Shown here piece by piece: positions 16,103 to 23,708 of a stretch of DNA of 64,000 nt; the stretch's first letter is position 1, and each line of letters begins with the position of its first letter. Under the pieces are notes generated by a model. It had not been told where the DNA came from. It ran no database searches and worked only from the letters and a program-made list of their open reading frames with translations. The translations under genes and the position numbers were made by a program. Origin of the DNA: Thermoproteota archaeon (GTDB taxonomy: Archaea; Korarchaeota; Korarchaeia; Korarchaeales; Korarchaeaceae); the NCBI GenBank assembly GCA_027492205.1, contig JAOZFN010000007.1, positions 303,112 through 367,111 on the forward strand. The letters are read 5' to 3'.

Positions 16103-17476
16103 GTGCGCGCAGTCAGCTACGCTGACGCAGCTCTGCTGGACGAGCTGACCCCCTTTCTCGCGCTTTCCAAGCGAATTAAGGGCTTCTACCGGAGAGTTGA
16201 GTGCTCTCTCCCGAGGTCTCTCGTGGAGGGACGATCGTACCTACCATACGTTGCTATGGTGCTCTCAGTGGTTATTCCGCTGTTCCTTGCTCAGATGGGC
16301 GGGTACATTTGGACTTATGGACTAAGTAGAACTATCTCGCTTCTAAAACAGAGTGAATACATCTACTATGCCTCCCATCCTAGGGAGATACCGACAGGCA
16401 TTGTTCCAGATGGTCTAGATATTTTCAGACGCATGCCGCCATTCCCTGATGTGATGATGTTCAGCTACGTGGCCGGCTCCTACGCTGCCTATCACCTCGC
16501 CCGCTGGATAGTGGGTTACTCTAGGCTCCTTTCGAGCCTCGCCCCACACTCTCAAGACGATTCATCTTTAGGAGCTCGTCCGCGGGTCGGGAGGATGCCA
16601 GCCTTTTTCTTGAATCCTGGGGTTTGGGCGGTCAGCTGGGCGATTCTGATGGGTTCAGAGGCCCTCATGAGCCACTACCAGCTTTGGGTTTTTAGGGGTG
16701 AGGGCGCCAAGGAGGTGGTCGTCCAGCTTATCTGGATGCTGGACGACATGTGGATTAACCTCGTGACAGTTTCCGCGGCCTACTGCGCGTTAGCGGCCTC
16801 CCTCTGGTCTAAGATTCTAGTAAGCTTTCTCTTAGAGGATACATCCTCTTGGCGAGCCCAAGAAGCGGTCGAGACATACCTGATCAAGCTCAACGACGAA
16901 CTCGCCAAGGCCTGGACCTCTCTCAGTGTGGGGTGGCTGATCCCTTGGGGGACCTACTCTAGCCTGTACGCGACTCTCGTGGAGGTTCTGGGGCTTGAGG
17001 CCAGGGGAATCACCGAAAGCCTCCTAGGTTTCGCCCGGCTCGGGAGGATCCTGCTTCCCCTATCTGCACTGGTATGGGGTATGCTGCGCCGCTCGGGGAA
17101 GGTGTGGTGTGACACGCTCCGTGTCATCATGCGGTCTGCTGAGGAGAATCAGAGGAGTCAGCCGCAAAGAGAGGCGATCTTCAAGACGGTGCACCGCGTC
17201 GTGGGGAGGCTGCTCGTTAGGTACTCCCCTATAGAATTTCTCTACGCCTGGCTGACAATTCCAGAGATCGTAGAGGTCTTCTTAGAGATATTAGCCAGGT
17301 CAGTGGGGAGTAGTGTGTACTTCAGGCTAGCCGAAGCTCCGATCGGCCTCTTGACTGGGTTCTCTATAGGAGATGCGGTGTTCTCTAGGTTCTCTCGCAC
17401 CATAGAGGTGTATCCGGAGGTATTCGGACATGGTAGCCATTCTGTGCGATCCAAGCCTGGGCAGATATCGAGGTGA
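16103..17476 (+). CDS. Polytopic membrane protein of unknown function
   Basis: A 457-residue protein with about six or seven hydrophobic segments (for example YVAMVLSVVIPLFLAQMGGYIW near residue 50, VWAVSWAILMGSEAL near 175, and ALVWGML near 325) separated by soluble loops. A TATA box precedes the GTG start. No transporter signature, catalytic motif or signal peptide stands out and I do not recognise the family. The last 47 bases overlap the start of a nucleoside hydrolase gene in another frame, so the two are likely co-transcribed and may be coupled functionally, for example transport or sensing of nucleosides. The overlap may instead mean one boundary is wrong. Confidence 0.65.
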   Translation: MRAVSYADAALLDELTPFLALSKRIKGFYRRVECSLPRSLVEGRSYLPYVAMVLSVVIPLFLAQMGGYIWTYGLSRTISLLKQSEYIYYASHPREIPTGIVPDGLDIFRRMPPFPDVMMFSYVAGSYAAYHLARWIVGYSRLLSSLAPHSQDDSSLGARPRVGRMPAFFLNPGVWAVSWAILMGSEALMSHYQLWVFRGEGAKEVVVQLIWMLDDMWINLVTVSAAYCALAASLWSKILVSFLLEDTSSWRAQEAVETYLIKLNDELAKAWTSLSVGWLIPWGTYSSLYATLVEVLGLEARGITESLLGFARLGRILLPLSALVWGMLRRSGKVWCDTLRVIMRSAEENQRSQPQREAIFKTVHRVVGRLLVRYSPIEFLYAWLTIPEIVEVFLEILARSVGSSVYFRLAEAPIGLLTGFSIGDAVFSRFSRTIEVYPEVFGHGSHSVRSKPGQISR

Positions 17477-18308
17477 TGTAGACGATGTGCTGGCCCTCCT
17501 GTATCTGATCAGGAGGGGGGTAAGGATATCTGGTATAGCAGCCGTGGAAGGAAACGCAGACGCCAGGCACGCATATCAGGTAGCTGAGTCTGTGGCTCGG
17601 GCCAGCGGTGAGGACATACCCGTTTACCCTAGCCCAAAGGCGGTGCGAGGTGAGGAGACCGCGGTTGACTTCCTTAGGAGCGCCATCTCCGAGGGGGAGG
17701 ATGTCATCGCCATGTCACCATTGACATATTTGGCGGAGGCCCTCAGGAAGGTGAACGGCCCCTTCTACTCCAGAATCTTCATCATGGGTGGATCCATTCG
17801 CCAAAGGGCCCTGGCGGCCTTTCCGGAGTTCAACTTCTGGAAAGATGCTCTTGCCGCGAGGAGGGTTCTCGAGGCCCCGTGGAGAGAGGTTCATGTTATT
17901 CCCCTAGACTTCACGGCGACCGTGAAGTGGGACTGCGGGAGGCTGGTTCGTTCCCTCCGGGAGATCTCAATGGACTTGAACGATCCCCTGATTAAACTCG
18001 TTGCTGGAGGCATTGTCCCGTGGTGCAGAACCTCCACCACATTCTTCGGGGGGCTCGTCCCGCATGATGTCTTGGCGGTCATATACTACGATCGGGCGGA
18101 TCTTTTCAAGGTCTCGGAAAGGAGACTCACTGTGGAGGTCAAAGGCCTCTTCAAGAAGGGACGCCTGACAGAGTCTGAGGGCGCCAGGCCTCTGCGCCTA
18201 GTGAATGGACTGTCCGCCGGTTCGGAAAATCTGCTAGACCTCTTTCTCGCTGCCATCAGGGGAGGCAAATCTGTACCTACAAGGGCAGAAGGCCGTCCTT
18301 TGGTCTAG
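17430..18308 (+). CDS. Inosine-uridine nucleoside hydrolase family protein
   Basis: A 292-residue protein. The N-terminal GDVDDVLALLYLIRRG corresponds to the calcium-binding DxDxxxDD motif of nucleoside hydrolases, although the first Asp is displaced (CDPSLGRYRGDVDD instead of DPGxDDA). Other family landmarks are AVEGNADARHAYQVAE, IFIMGGSI, EFNFWKDALAARRVLEAP and VPHDVLAVIYYDRADLF, which carries the catalytic His-Asp near the end. The family cleaves the N-glycosidic bond of nucleosides for salvage. The five-residue insertion in the calcium motif is unusual and could alter specificity. It overlaps the preceding membrane-protein gene. Confidence 0.85.
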   Translation: MVAILCDPSLGRYRGDVDDVLALLYLIRRGVRISGIAAVEGNADARHAYQVAESVARASGEDIPVYPSPKAVRGEETAVDFLRSAISEGEDVIAMSPLTYLAEALRKVNGPFYSRIFIMGGSIRQRALAAFPEFNFWKDALAARRVLEAPWREVHVIPLDFTATVKWDCGRLVRSLREISMDLNDPLIKLVAGGIVPWCRTSTTFFGGLVPHDVLAVIYYDRADLFKVSERRLTVEVKGLFKKGRLTESEGARPLRLVNGLSAGSENLLDLFLAAIRGGKSVPTRAEGRPLV

Positions 18309-18355
18309 TCGGATGCGCGGTGACCCACAGCTGCCTACAAGACCTGCGCTGGGAG

Positions 18356-18457
18356 GCCGTGGCAGGCCCGGATAATTTGCGGCGACGCTAAAGATGGCGC
18401 AAAGAATGGCAGTGCTCCAGCTTCTCCACCTATAGCGCGACTTGGGCCTGCCACGGC
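18356..18457. repeat. 14-bp perfect inverted repeat bracketing about 74 bp
   Basis: GCCGTGGCAGGCCC at 18356-18369 is matched exactly in reverse complement by GGGCCTGCCACGGC at 18444-18457. The interior contains a smaller repeat, TTGCG...CGCAA. No coding frame runs through, and I see no target duplication at the edges. It could be a miniature mobile element, a stem of a structured RNA or a bidirectional terminator after the nucleoside hydrolase gene. Confidence 0.7.
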
Positions 18458-18639
18458 GCGCATCTCGGACGACCGCCCATGTACTCATCCTTGAGGGGGT
18501 GATTTGAGGATAAGAGGACCTCAAGGCGATGTCCCCAACCCCCTCGCAAGAGATCCTCACCTTATATCCTCTGAATAGCCCTCATCTGCGCGCCATCTCG
18601 ATCAAAAGTTCACTCCACTCTTGAGAGGCGTGCTCTCCT

Positions 18640-19381
18640 CTAAATTTCAGAAGGGCTGGCGTCCAGCTCAAGGTCCCTTGGCGACGGAAAGGGATGGGCT
18701 AGTGCGTACTCCCGGAGGTCGACCCTCTCTTGCTTCACCGTTATCCTGTTTATCATGTCAGACAGGGTCTTCCCCGTTTTTCTTCCGCTCGAATAGAACT
18801 CTCTCATCTCTAACTATAAGCCAGGAGAGCGAGATACTAGGTCCATGTCGATAGCCAATACTCTGCTGCCAGATTCCCTGGCAACCACGCAGTCAGGGCT
18901 GCGATCGTTGTCTTGCCCACACCACCTGGAGCCGAGAACAGCCCCAGTACTTTTCCGCCCTTAATTAGGTGAGCACCTTTATCTTTCTTTCGGACTTATC
19001 GACTAGAATTACCTTTAACCTATCGATGCGCAAATCCTACGGAGCGCCCTCTCCGTCCTCTCATCTACATGCTGCGTGATGTGCAGAATTACGGCCTCCC
19101 TGCTGTAGAGTTCTCTTAGAGCTATGGCCTGATCGATTCCCGAGTAAAATCTCGAGTCAAGCTTTACCTCCACCGACAACCTCCCGCCGCTCTCGGAGAG
19201 GTCTACCTCGACGTCCGGATACTGGCTCGATCTCAGGATGGCCCTTATCTCAAGCGGGAGACTGGCGGCCTTGGCTCTGGCCGCAATGACAGCTTGGATC
19301 CGTCTCTCGTCTCGGAGCGCGCATATGTCGTCGATTGAGGAATCGAACCTGCGTTAGCAATTCGAGTGGGGAGGGGGACAT
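18640..19381 (-). pseudogene. Decayed nuclease-ParA/MinD ATPase fusion
   Basis: On the minus strand a 113-codon open stretch (19015-19353) encodes YPDVEVDLSESGGRLSVEVK, a PD-(D/E)XK nuclease-like motif, in a helical context (RDERRIQAVIAARAKAASLP). After a stop and a frame change it continues with VDKSERKIKVLT, then KGGKVLGLFSAPGGVGKTT, a deviant Walker A of ParA/MinD ATPases, then after another shift ESGSRVLAIDMDL, the next ParA motif. A last fragment reads MINRITVKQERVDLREY. An ATG at 19381 with an AT-rich stretch upstream may be the old start. At least four frameshifts make it a pseudogene. None of it is in the ORF track. Confidence 0.75.
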
Positions 19382-19562
19382 CGTGCTAGTCTGTTCGGTC
19401 TATTTTGTGATTGAGTTGCGCTCTCCGGCGTCTCGCCCCGAGTCTCTCTGCATGAGTCCCTCTATTCCCCTTGAGGACGCTCGACTCACGTGGGTCTGCG
19501 GGTTGGCGGGGGAGTCGGTCAGATGAAGGGCTGGGTGGAAGGGACGCTCGGCTACGTGGGAA

Positions 19563-19570
19563 CTTTTATT
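19563..19570 (+). promoter_or_regulatory. TATA box of third VapBC pair
   Basis: CTTTTATT lies about 28 bases before the GTG at 19595, fitting a leaderless transcript beginning at that codon. Between the pseudogene and this box I see nothing else. Confidence 0.6.
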
Positions 19571-19594
19571 TGTGGGTAGTGGGAAAATCAATCT

Positions 19595-19882
19595 GTGGGA
19601 GAAATGGTTGAGATGCTGAGGGTGGACAGGAGGGGGCGTGTGCTCATACCCTCCAGGGTCAGGAGGGAGCTCGGGATAGGCAGGGCCGTCCTCATGAGAG
19701 TCCAGGGAGGCAAGATCGTGCTGGAACCCGTCAAGGATCCGGTGGACGACCTCCGCGAGCTCGTGACAAGAGGGCCGGAGAGCGTGGCCTCCGAGCTGAG
19801 GGGGCTCAGGAGGGCCGCCGAGGAGGAGGGCCTGGGCGAGGTGAGGAGGAGGTGGGGCGGCGACTCGTCGAGGCGGACCTGA
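19595..19882 (+). CDS. VapB-type antitoxin, AbrB fold
   Basis: A 95-residue protein: MLRVDRRGRVLIPSRVRRELGIGRAVLMRVQGGKIVLEPV is a classic AbrB/SpoVT domain, followed by a helical toxin-binding tail. GTG 19595 matches the TATA spacing; ATG 19604 is an alternative. Its last 31 bases overlap the PIN toxin gene, implying coupled translation. Confidence 0.85.
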   Translation: MGEMVEMLRVDRRGRVLIPSRVRRELGIGRAVLMRVQGGKIVLEPVKDPVDDLRELVTRGPESVASELRGLRRAAEEEGLGEVRRRWGGDSSRRT

Positions 19883-20274
19883 TACTCTCGGCGATACTGC
19901 CGGGGGACCCCCTGGGGGAGGTGTCCAGGGAGGCCCTGTACTCGCTCGGCGGGGCCGCCCTGTCCCCCTACGCGCTCGTCGAGCTCGACCTGCTGGTCAG
20001 GTCCGGGAGGCTGGGGGTCAGGGACGAGGGGGCCTTCTTCTCGGCGCTCGGGAACCTGCTGGGGCTGGCTGGCCTTCGACCGCTGCCCCCCGAGCCGCGG
20101 TACCACGCGAGGGCCGCCGGGCTCAGGTCCGAGTACCCTGAGCTGACGTTCTTCGACAGCCTTCACGCCGCCGTGGCCGTGGAGGGGGGTTACAGGATAG
20201 TCAGCTACGACCGGGTGTACGACGCCGTAGATGGGTTGGAGAGGGTGGACCCCAGGTCTCTGGCGCGGGGGTGA
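19852..20274 (+). CDS. VapC-type PIN-domain toxin
   Basis: A 140-residue protein. EADLILSAILPGDPL carries the first Asp, SPYALVELDLLVRSG the conserved Glu, LTFFDSLHAAVAV the third acidic residue and IVSYDRVYDAVDGL the last, so the PIN active site is complete. The initial strand is unusual (VEADLIL rather than ILDTnvl). It is expected to be an RNase neutralised by the preceding VapB. The start is a GTG inside the VapB gene. Confidence 0.8.
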   Translation: MGRRLVEADLILSAILPGDPLGEVSREALYSLGGAALSPYALVELDLLVRSGRLGVRDEGAFFSALGNLLGLAGLRPLPPEPRYHARAAGLRSEYPELTFFDSLHAAVAVEGGYRIVSYDRVYDAVDGLERVDPRSLARG

Positions 20275-20422
20275 GGGGCCCTCCTCCTCAGGGGCGGTCC
20301 GATGGATCCCGGCTTGAAGGACTCAAGAGGGGAGACGTCTCGAAGCCCGCCCCGCCCAGCTGCGGGGACGGGGAGCGCCCCGATGGACGGTCTCGAATTG
20401 GGCGGTCGGCCGTCCTCGTGGA

Positions 20423-21403
20423 TCAGTCGAGGTCCCTGTGCTCGAGGATCAGGAGTGAGAGCAGGACGCTCAACACCAGGGTGAGGTGCATCGATAGGAA
20501 GGCGGTCTCCGGGCTTGGCCTGAAGCCCACCAGCTCGGCTCCTTGGGGGGAGCGGTTCAGCCAGTGGGTCAGCGCCAGCCTGGCGTCGTTCTCGAAGTTG
20601 AGGTAGAAGAGGCTCTCGGCCACCCTCCTGCCCATTCCGCCGGGGATGATCGTCGGCAGCAGGCTGGAGCCCATTGCAACGCCGAAGTAGTAGCCTAGAA
20701 CGCCCAGTATGGGCAGGAAGCTCCTCTTGGTGAAGACCGATATGAGCAGGGTGACCCCGGCAACGACCATGCAGTACTCCCACGTGACGAGCACCATCTT
20801 GGCCAGGTCGTCCGAGAGCAGCTGGAGGGCCTTGGCAACTCCGGAGGGCGACGGAAAGAAGGCCGCGGAGAACAGGGCGGCGATGCCGATGTAGGTGACC
20901 GCGACCAGGCCAAGGGTCGCGAGGGAGAAGACGAGGAGCTTGGATGCGACGACGACGCTCCTCAGGGTCGGCTTCGTGGCAATCACGTTGAGGGAGCCTG
21001 AGCTCCTACCTCCCGCTATGAACTCGCTCACGACAATCGCGACCACGACCAGGGAGGGGAGGCTGAGCCAGTAGCCGGAGGCGAGGTCCAGCAGCCCGCC
21101 TACGATCCCCCTCTCGAATCCCCTTCCCAGCAGGTCGACGATGTCCGACACGCTCCTGCCGGGGTAGGTCAGCCTCAGGAGCTCGGCGTTCTGGGGCGCG
21201 GCGGGGAGGAGGGAGAGCCCCGCGATGTAGACGACGATCCCCAGGGGTGTCAGCATTATCACCAGGTAGGCCGCGAACCTCCCGCTGGCGAGGGTGAGCC
21301 TGGCCTCCAGCGGGATCAGCCTCGCGAGCTTCACCAGCTCCTCCCTTGCCGAGCAGCCTCTGAACCTCTCCAAGAAGGGCGAGGTCAACTCAGCTCCCCT
21401 CAC
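20423..21403 (-). CDS. ABC transporter permease
   Basis: A 326-residue protein with about six hydrophobic segments, the first near residues 44-66 (FAAYLVIMLTPLGIVVYIAGL). The conserved element FIAGGRSSGSLNVIATKPTLRSVVVASKL, between segments two and three, is the pattern of ABC-2/NosY-type exporter permeases (E..GT...L...P.sR....gK). It overlaps the ATPase gene upstream by 14 bases. The three genes from 23596 down form one exporter-like operon; the substrate is unknown. Confidence 0.85.
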   Translation of the reverse strand: MRGAELTSPFLERFRGCSAREELVKLARLIPLEARLTLASGRFAAYLVIMLTPLGIVVYIAGLSLLPAAPQNAELLRLTYPGRSVSDIVDLLGRGFERGIVGGLLDLASGYWLSLPSLVVVAIVVSEFIAGGRSSGSLNVIATKPTLRSVVVASKLLVFSLATLGLVAVTYIGIAALFSAAFFPSPSGVAKALQLLSDDLAKMVLVTWEYCMVVAGVTLLISVFTKRSFLPILGVLGYYFGVAMGSSLLPTIIPGGMGRRVAESLFYLNFENDARLALTHWLNRSPQGAELVGFRPSPETAFLSMHLTLVLSVLLSLLILEHRDLD

Positions 21404-22304
21404 CCACGATCCTCACGAAGGCCTCCATCAGCCCGCCTCGTGTCGAGAACCGCCTGAGGACGAGTCCCTCGTCGAGCACGAACCTAAGTATCTCCCGCTG
21501 GACCTCCCTGGCTGCCTCGCGTTCGGGCCGGACGATCAGCCTGCTTCCGATCCTGCTGACCTCGACGCCCAGTCTCTTGAGGTGGGCCTCCAGCGCATCC
21601 GACCTGTCGACGCTCACCTCGAACGTCGGCGTCTCGCCGGCGAGTTCGTCAACGGGCCCACAGCCCCTCACCCGGCCCTCGAGCATGATGGCGGCGTGGT
21701 CCACTATCAGCTCGGCCTCGCTGAGGACGTGCGTCGACACCAGGGTCGTTATCCCTTCCCCCCTCGAGAGCTCCCTGATCTTGTTCATCACCTCCAGCCT
21801 GCCCATGACGTCTAGGTTCTGCGTGGGCTCGTCGAGTACGACCACGTCGGGGCTTCCCATCAGGGCCTGGGCCACTCCGAGCCTGCGCTTCATCCCTGCC
21901 GAGAGGTTTCCGAACCTCTCGCGCTCCCAATCCTTGAGCCCTATCCACTCGAGCATCCTCGACGCCTCTTCCCTGGCCTCTTCCCTGCTCATCCCCCACA
22001 GCAGGCCCACGTACTCGAGGAAGTCCATCAGCCTCCACCTTCCGTCTATGGAGAAGTCCTCTGGGAGGTATCCTATGTGTCTCCTGGCCCCTATGCTGCC
22101 GGCCGGGTATCCCATCACCGTCACCGACCCCCTGCTCGGCTTTAGGAGCCCCACGATGACCTTTATGGTCGTCGACTTCCCCGCCCCGTTTGGGCCGAAT
22201 AGCCCGAACACGGATCCCCTGGGAACCTCAAAGGTCGCGTCTCTCACGGCGGGGAAGTCACCGTAGTACTTCGCGAGGCCCTTCACCTCTATTGCGGGCG
22301 TCAC
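21390..22304 (-). CDS. ABC transporter ATP-binding protein
   Basis: A 304-residue CcmA/NosF-type ATPase. Walker A GLFGPNGAGKST (near residue 35), Q-loop IGYLPEDF (Gln replaced by Pro-Glu context typical of some exporters), signature LSAGMKRRLGVAQAL, Walker B VVVLDEPTQNLD and H-loop TLVSTHVLSEAE are all present, so the ATPase is complete. The C-terminal 80 residues form the usual extension of this class. Start and stop overlap neighbouring genes by four and 14 bases. Confidence 0.95.
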   Translation of the reverse strand: MTPAIEVKGLAKYYGDFPAVRDATFEVPRGSVFGLFGPNGAGKSTTIKVIVGLLKPSRGSVTVMGYPAGSIGARRHIGYLPEDFSIDGRWRLMDFLEYVGLLWGMSREEAREEASRMLEWIGLKDWERERFGNLSAGMKRRLGVAQALMGSPDVVVLDEPTQNLDVMGRLEVMNKIRELSRGEGITTLVSTHVLSEAELIVDHAAIMLEGRVRGCGPVDELAGETPTFEVSVDRSDALEAHLKRLGVEVSRIGSRLIVRPEREAAREVQREILRFVLDEGLVLRRFSTRGGLMEAFVRIVGEGS

Positions 22305-23596
22305 CTCTGTGACCTCCCTCCAGCACCCCCTCTCCTCGCCAGAAGGACGGTCAGGACCGTCGTCAGCGCGGGAAATGTGGAGAGGAAGGCGACGTAGTAG
22401 GGCCAGTATATGCTAACCTCCCGTCCGATCTCGCTCTTGAGGGAGACCACCCGGGCTCTCGTCGCGTTTGCCTCGGAGACGATCATCCTGTAGAGGATGC
22501 CGCTCACCGAATCATAATACGCCTTGATCCTGACATCCTCGCCTCGGCTGGAGAAGACCGCCGCCCTCCTGACGGCCCCCAGGAAGAAGTACCTTCCGTC
22601 ACCGTCGCGTGCGAGCTGGCGCCCTGAGACGTTCAGTTCTTCCACCGAGGGGTCGATCCAGTAGGGAATTGGCTCTCCACCCTGAATCGCCAGTCCGATC
22701 CTGGGGTCCATTCTCAGCGTCTCCATCTCTACCTCGTTCCCCACCTCGAGCCTCCCAACCAGCAGGTGGTCTTCCTCCCTCCCCTCGAGCCACAGGTATG
22801 TCCTGCCGCTGGAGACCGGCCTGAGGGTCCGATTTCCCAGGTCCTCCATTGTGACCTCGTCGAACCTCATGAGGAAGGGTCCGCACTCGTCGGCTCGCCC
22901 GGAGTTCTCCGAGGCTAGTGCGTGGATCGCCAGCGAGGCGATCAGGAGGGCTGAGATCAGGGCGACGATCAGGTGAGCCCTCCTCCTCCCCGAGGCGTAC
23001 CTGATCAGTAAGTAGGAGAGAAGCGGCAGCAGTATCGTGGAGGCCAACGAGAGGATTGTCGATCTCACCACCCCTCTCGGCAGGCTCGATTCCCCGGGCA
23101 GGACGAGCGTGTATCTGTCCTCGCCCTCGAAGCGCAGGTTTAGCGCTGGTCCCCCGCTCGCGTGGACCACCACGCTGAGCGTGGGGGACACCCTGACGAG
23201 CTTGCCGCCGGCTCCCGGCTCGCCGAACACGAGTCCCTCCCAGTGGATCAGGCCTGGAGTCGACAGGTTCTGCTGGAGCTTGTCCCCCTGGAGGGTGGAT
23301 CCGTTCACCTCCAGCGGGAGCCCGTCGTTCCCCCCAGCCAGCTCGACCAGCGATATCTGGCTCGGATCGAATGTGACCTCCAGAAAGAGGAGGGCCATGG
23401 AGGGCTCGTAGTCGTCCTCGGAATATTCCAGGGGCGGCTCGACGATCATCCTGACCGTGACGTTTACCCCTGCTCCGGAGAAGTTCTGGCTGGAGACAAT
23501 GGGCTCATATCCGACCCCGGGGTGCGTCGTCGCCTGTATGGCTGTCAGGGCTGTGGCGATGGATAGTAGAACTAGAACAAATTTGGGAGACGTCAT
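22301..23596 (-). CDS. Secreted/membrane-anchored protein of the ABC operon
   Basis: A 431-residue protein with an N-terminal signal-like segment (FVLVLLSIATALTAIQAT), a strand-rich external domain of about 150 residues, two membrane segments near residues 180-225 (LASTILLPLLSYLLIRYASG; LIVALISALLIASLAIHAL), a second strand-rich domain and a C-terminal membrane segment (YYVAFLSTFPALTTVLTVLLARRGG). Possible N-glycosylation sites (NFS, NVT, NGS, NLS) fit an exposed archaeal protein. A minus-strand TATA CTTTTATTA lies at about 23622-23630. I do not recognise the family; it is first in an operon with an ABC ATPase and permease and may be a substrate-handling or regulatory subunit. Confidence 0.7.
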   Translation of the reverse strand: MTSPKFVLVLLSIATALTAIQATTHPGVGYEPIVSSQNFSGAGVNVTVRMIVEPPLEYSEDDYEPSMALLFLEVTFDPSQISLVELAGGNDGLPLEVNGSTLQGDKLQQNLSTPGLIHWEGLVFGEPGAGGKLVRVSPTLSVVVHASGGPALNLRFEGEDRYTLVLPGESSLPRGVVRSTILSLASTILLPLLSYLLIRYASGRRRAHLIVALISALLIASLAIHALASENSGRADECGPFLMRFDEVTMEDLGNRTLRPVSSGRTYLWLEGREEDHLLVGRLEVGNEVEMETLRMDPRIGLAIQGGEPIPYWIDPSVEELNVSGRQLARDGDGRYFFLGAVRRAAVFSSRGEDVRIKAYYDSVSGILYRMIVSEANATRARVVSLKSEIGREVSIYWPYYVAFLSTFPALTTVLTVLLARRGGAGGRSQR

Positions 23597-23708
23597 CGGG
23601 TTTCTCTACCGCCGAAGGGCCCTAATAAAAGTGGTTCTGGCGGGGAGATCGCTCGAAAGGCGGATTCTCCTGTAGAGTGCTGTCTCAACGCGCTCATCCG
23701 GTGAGGCG

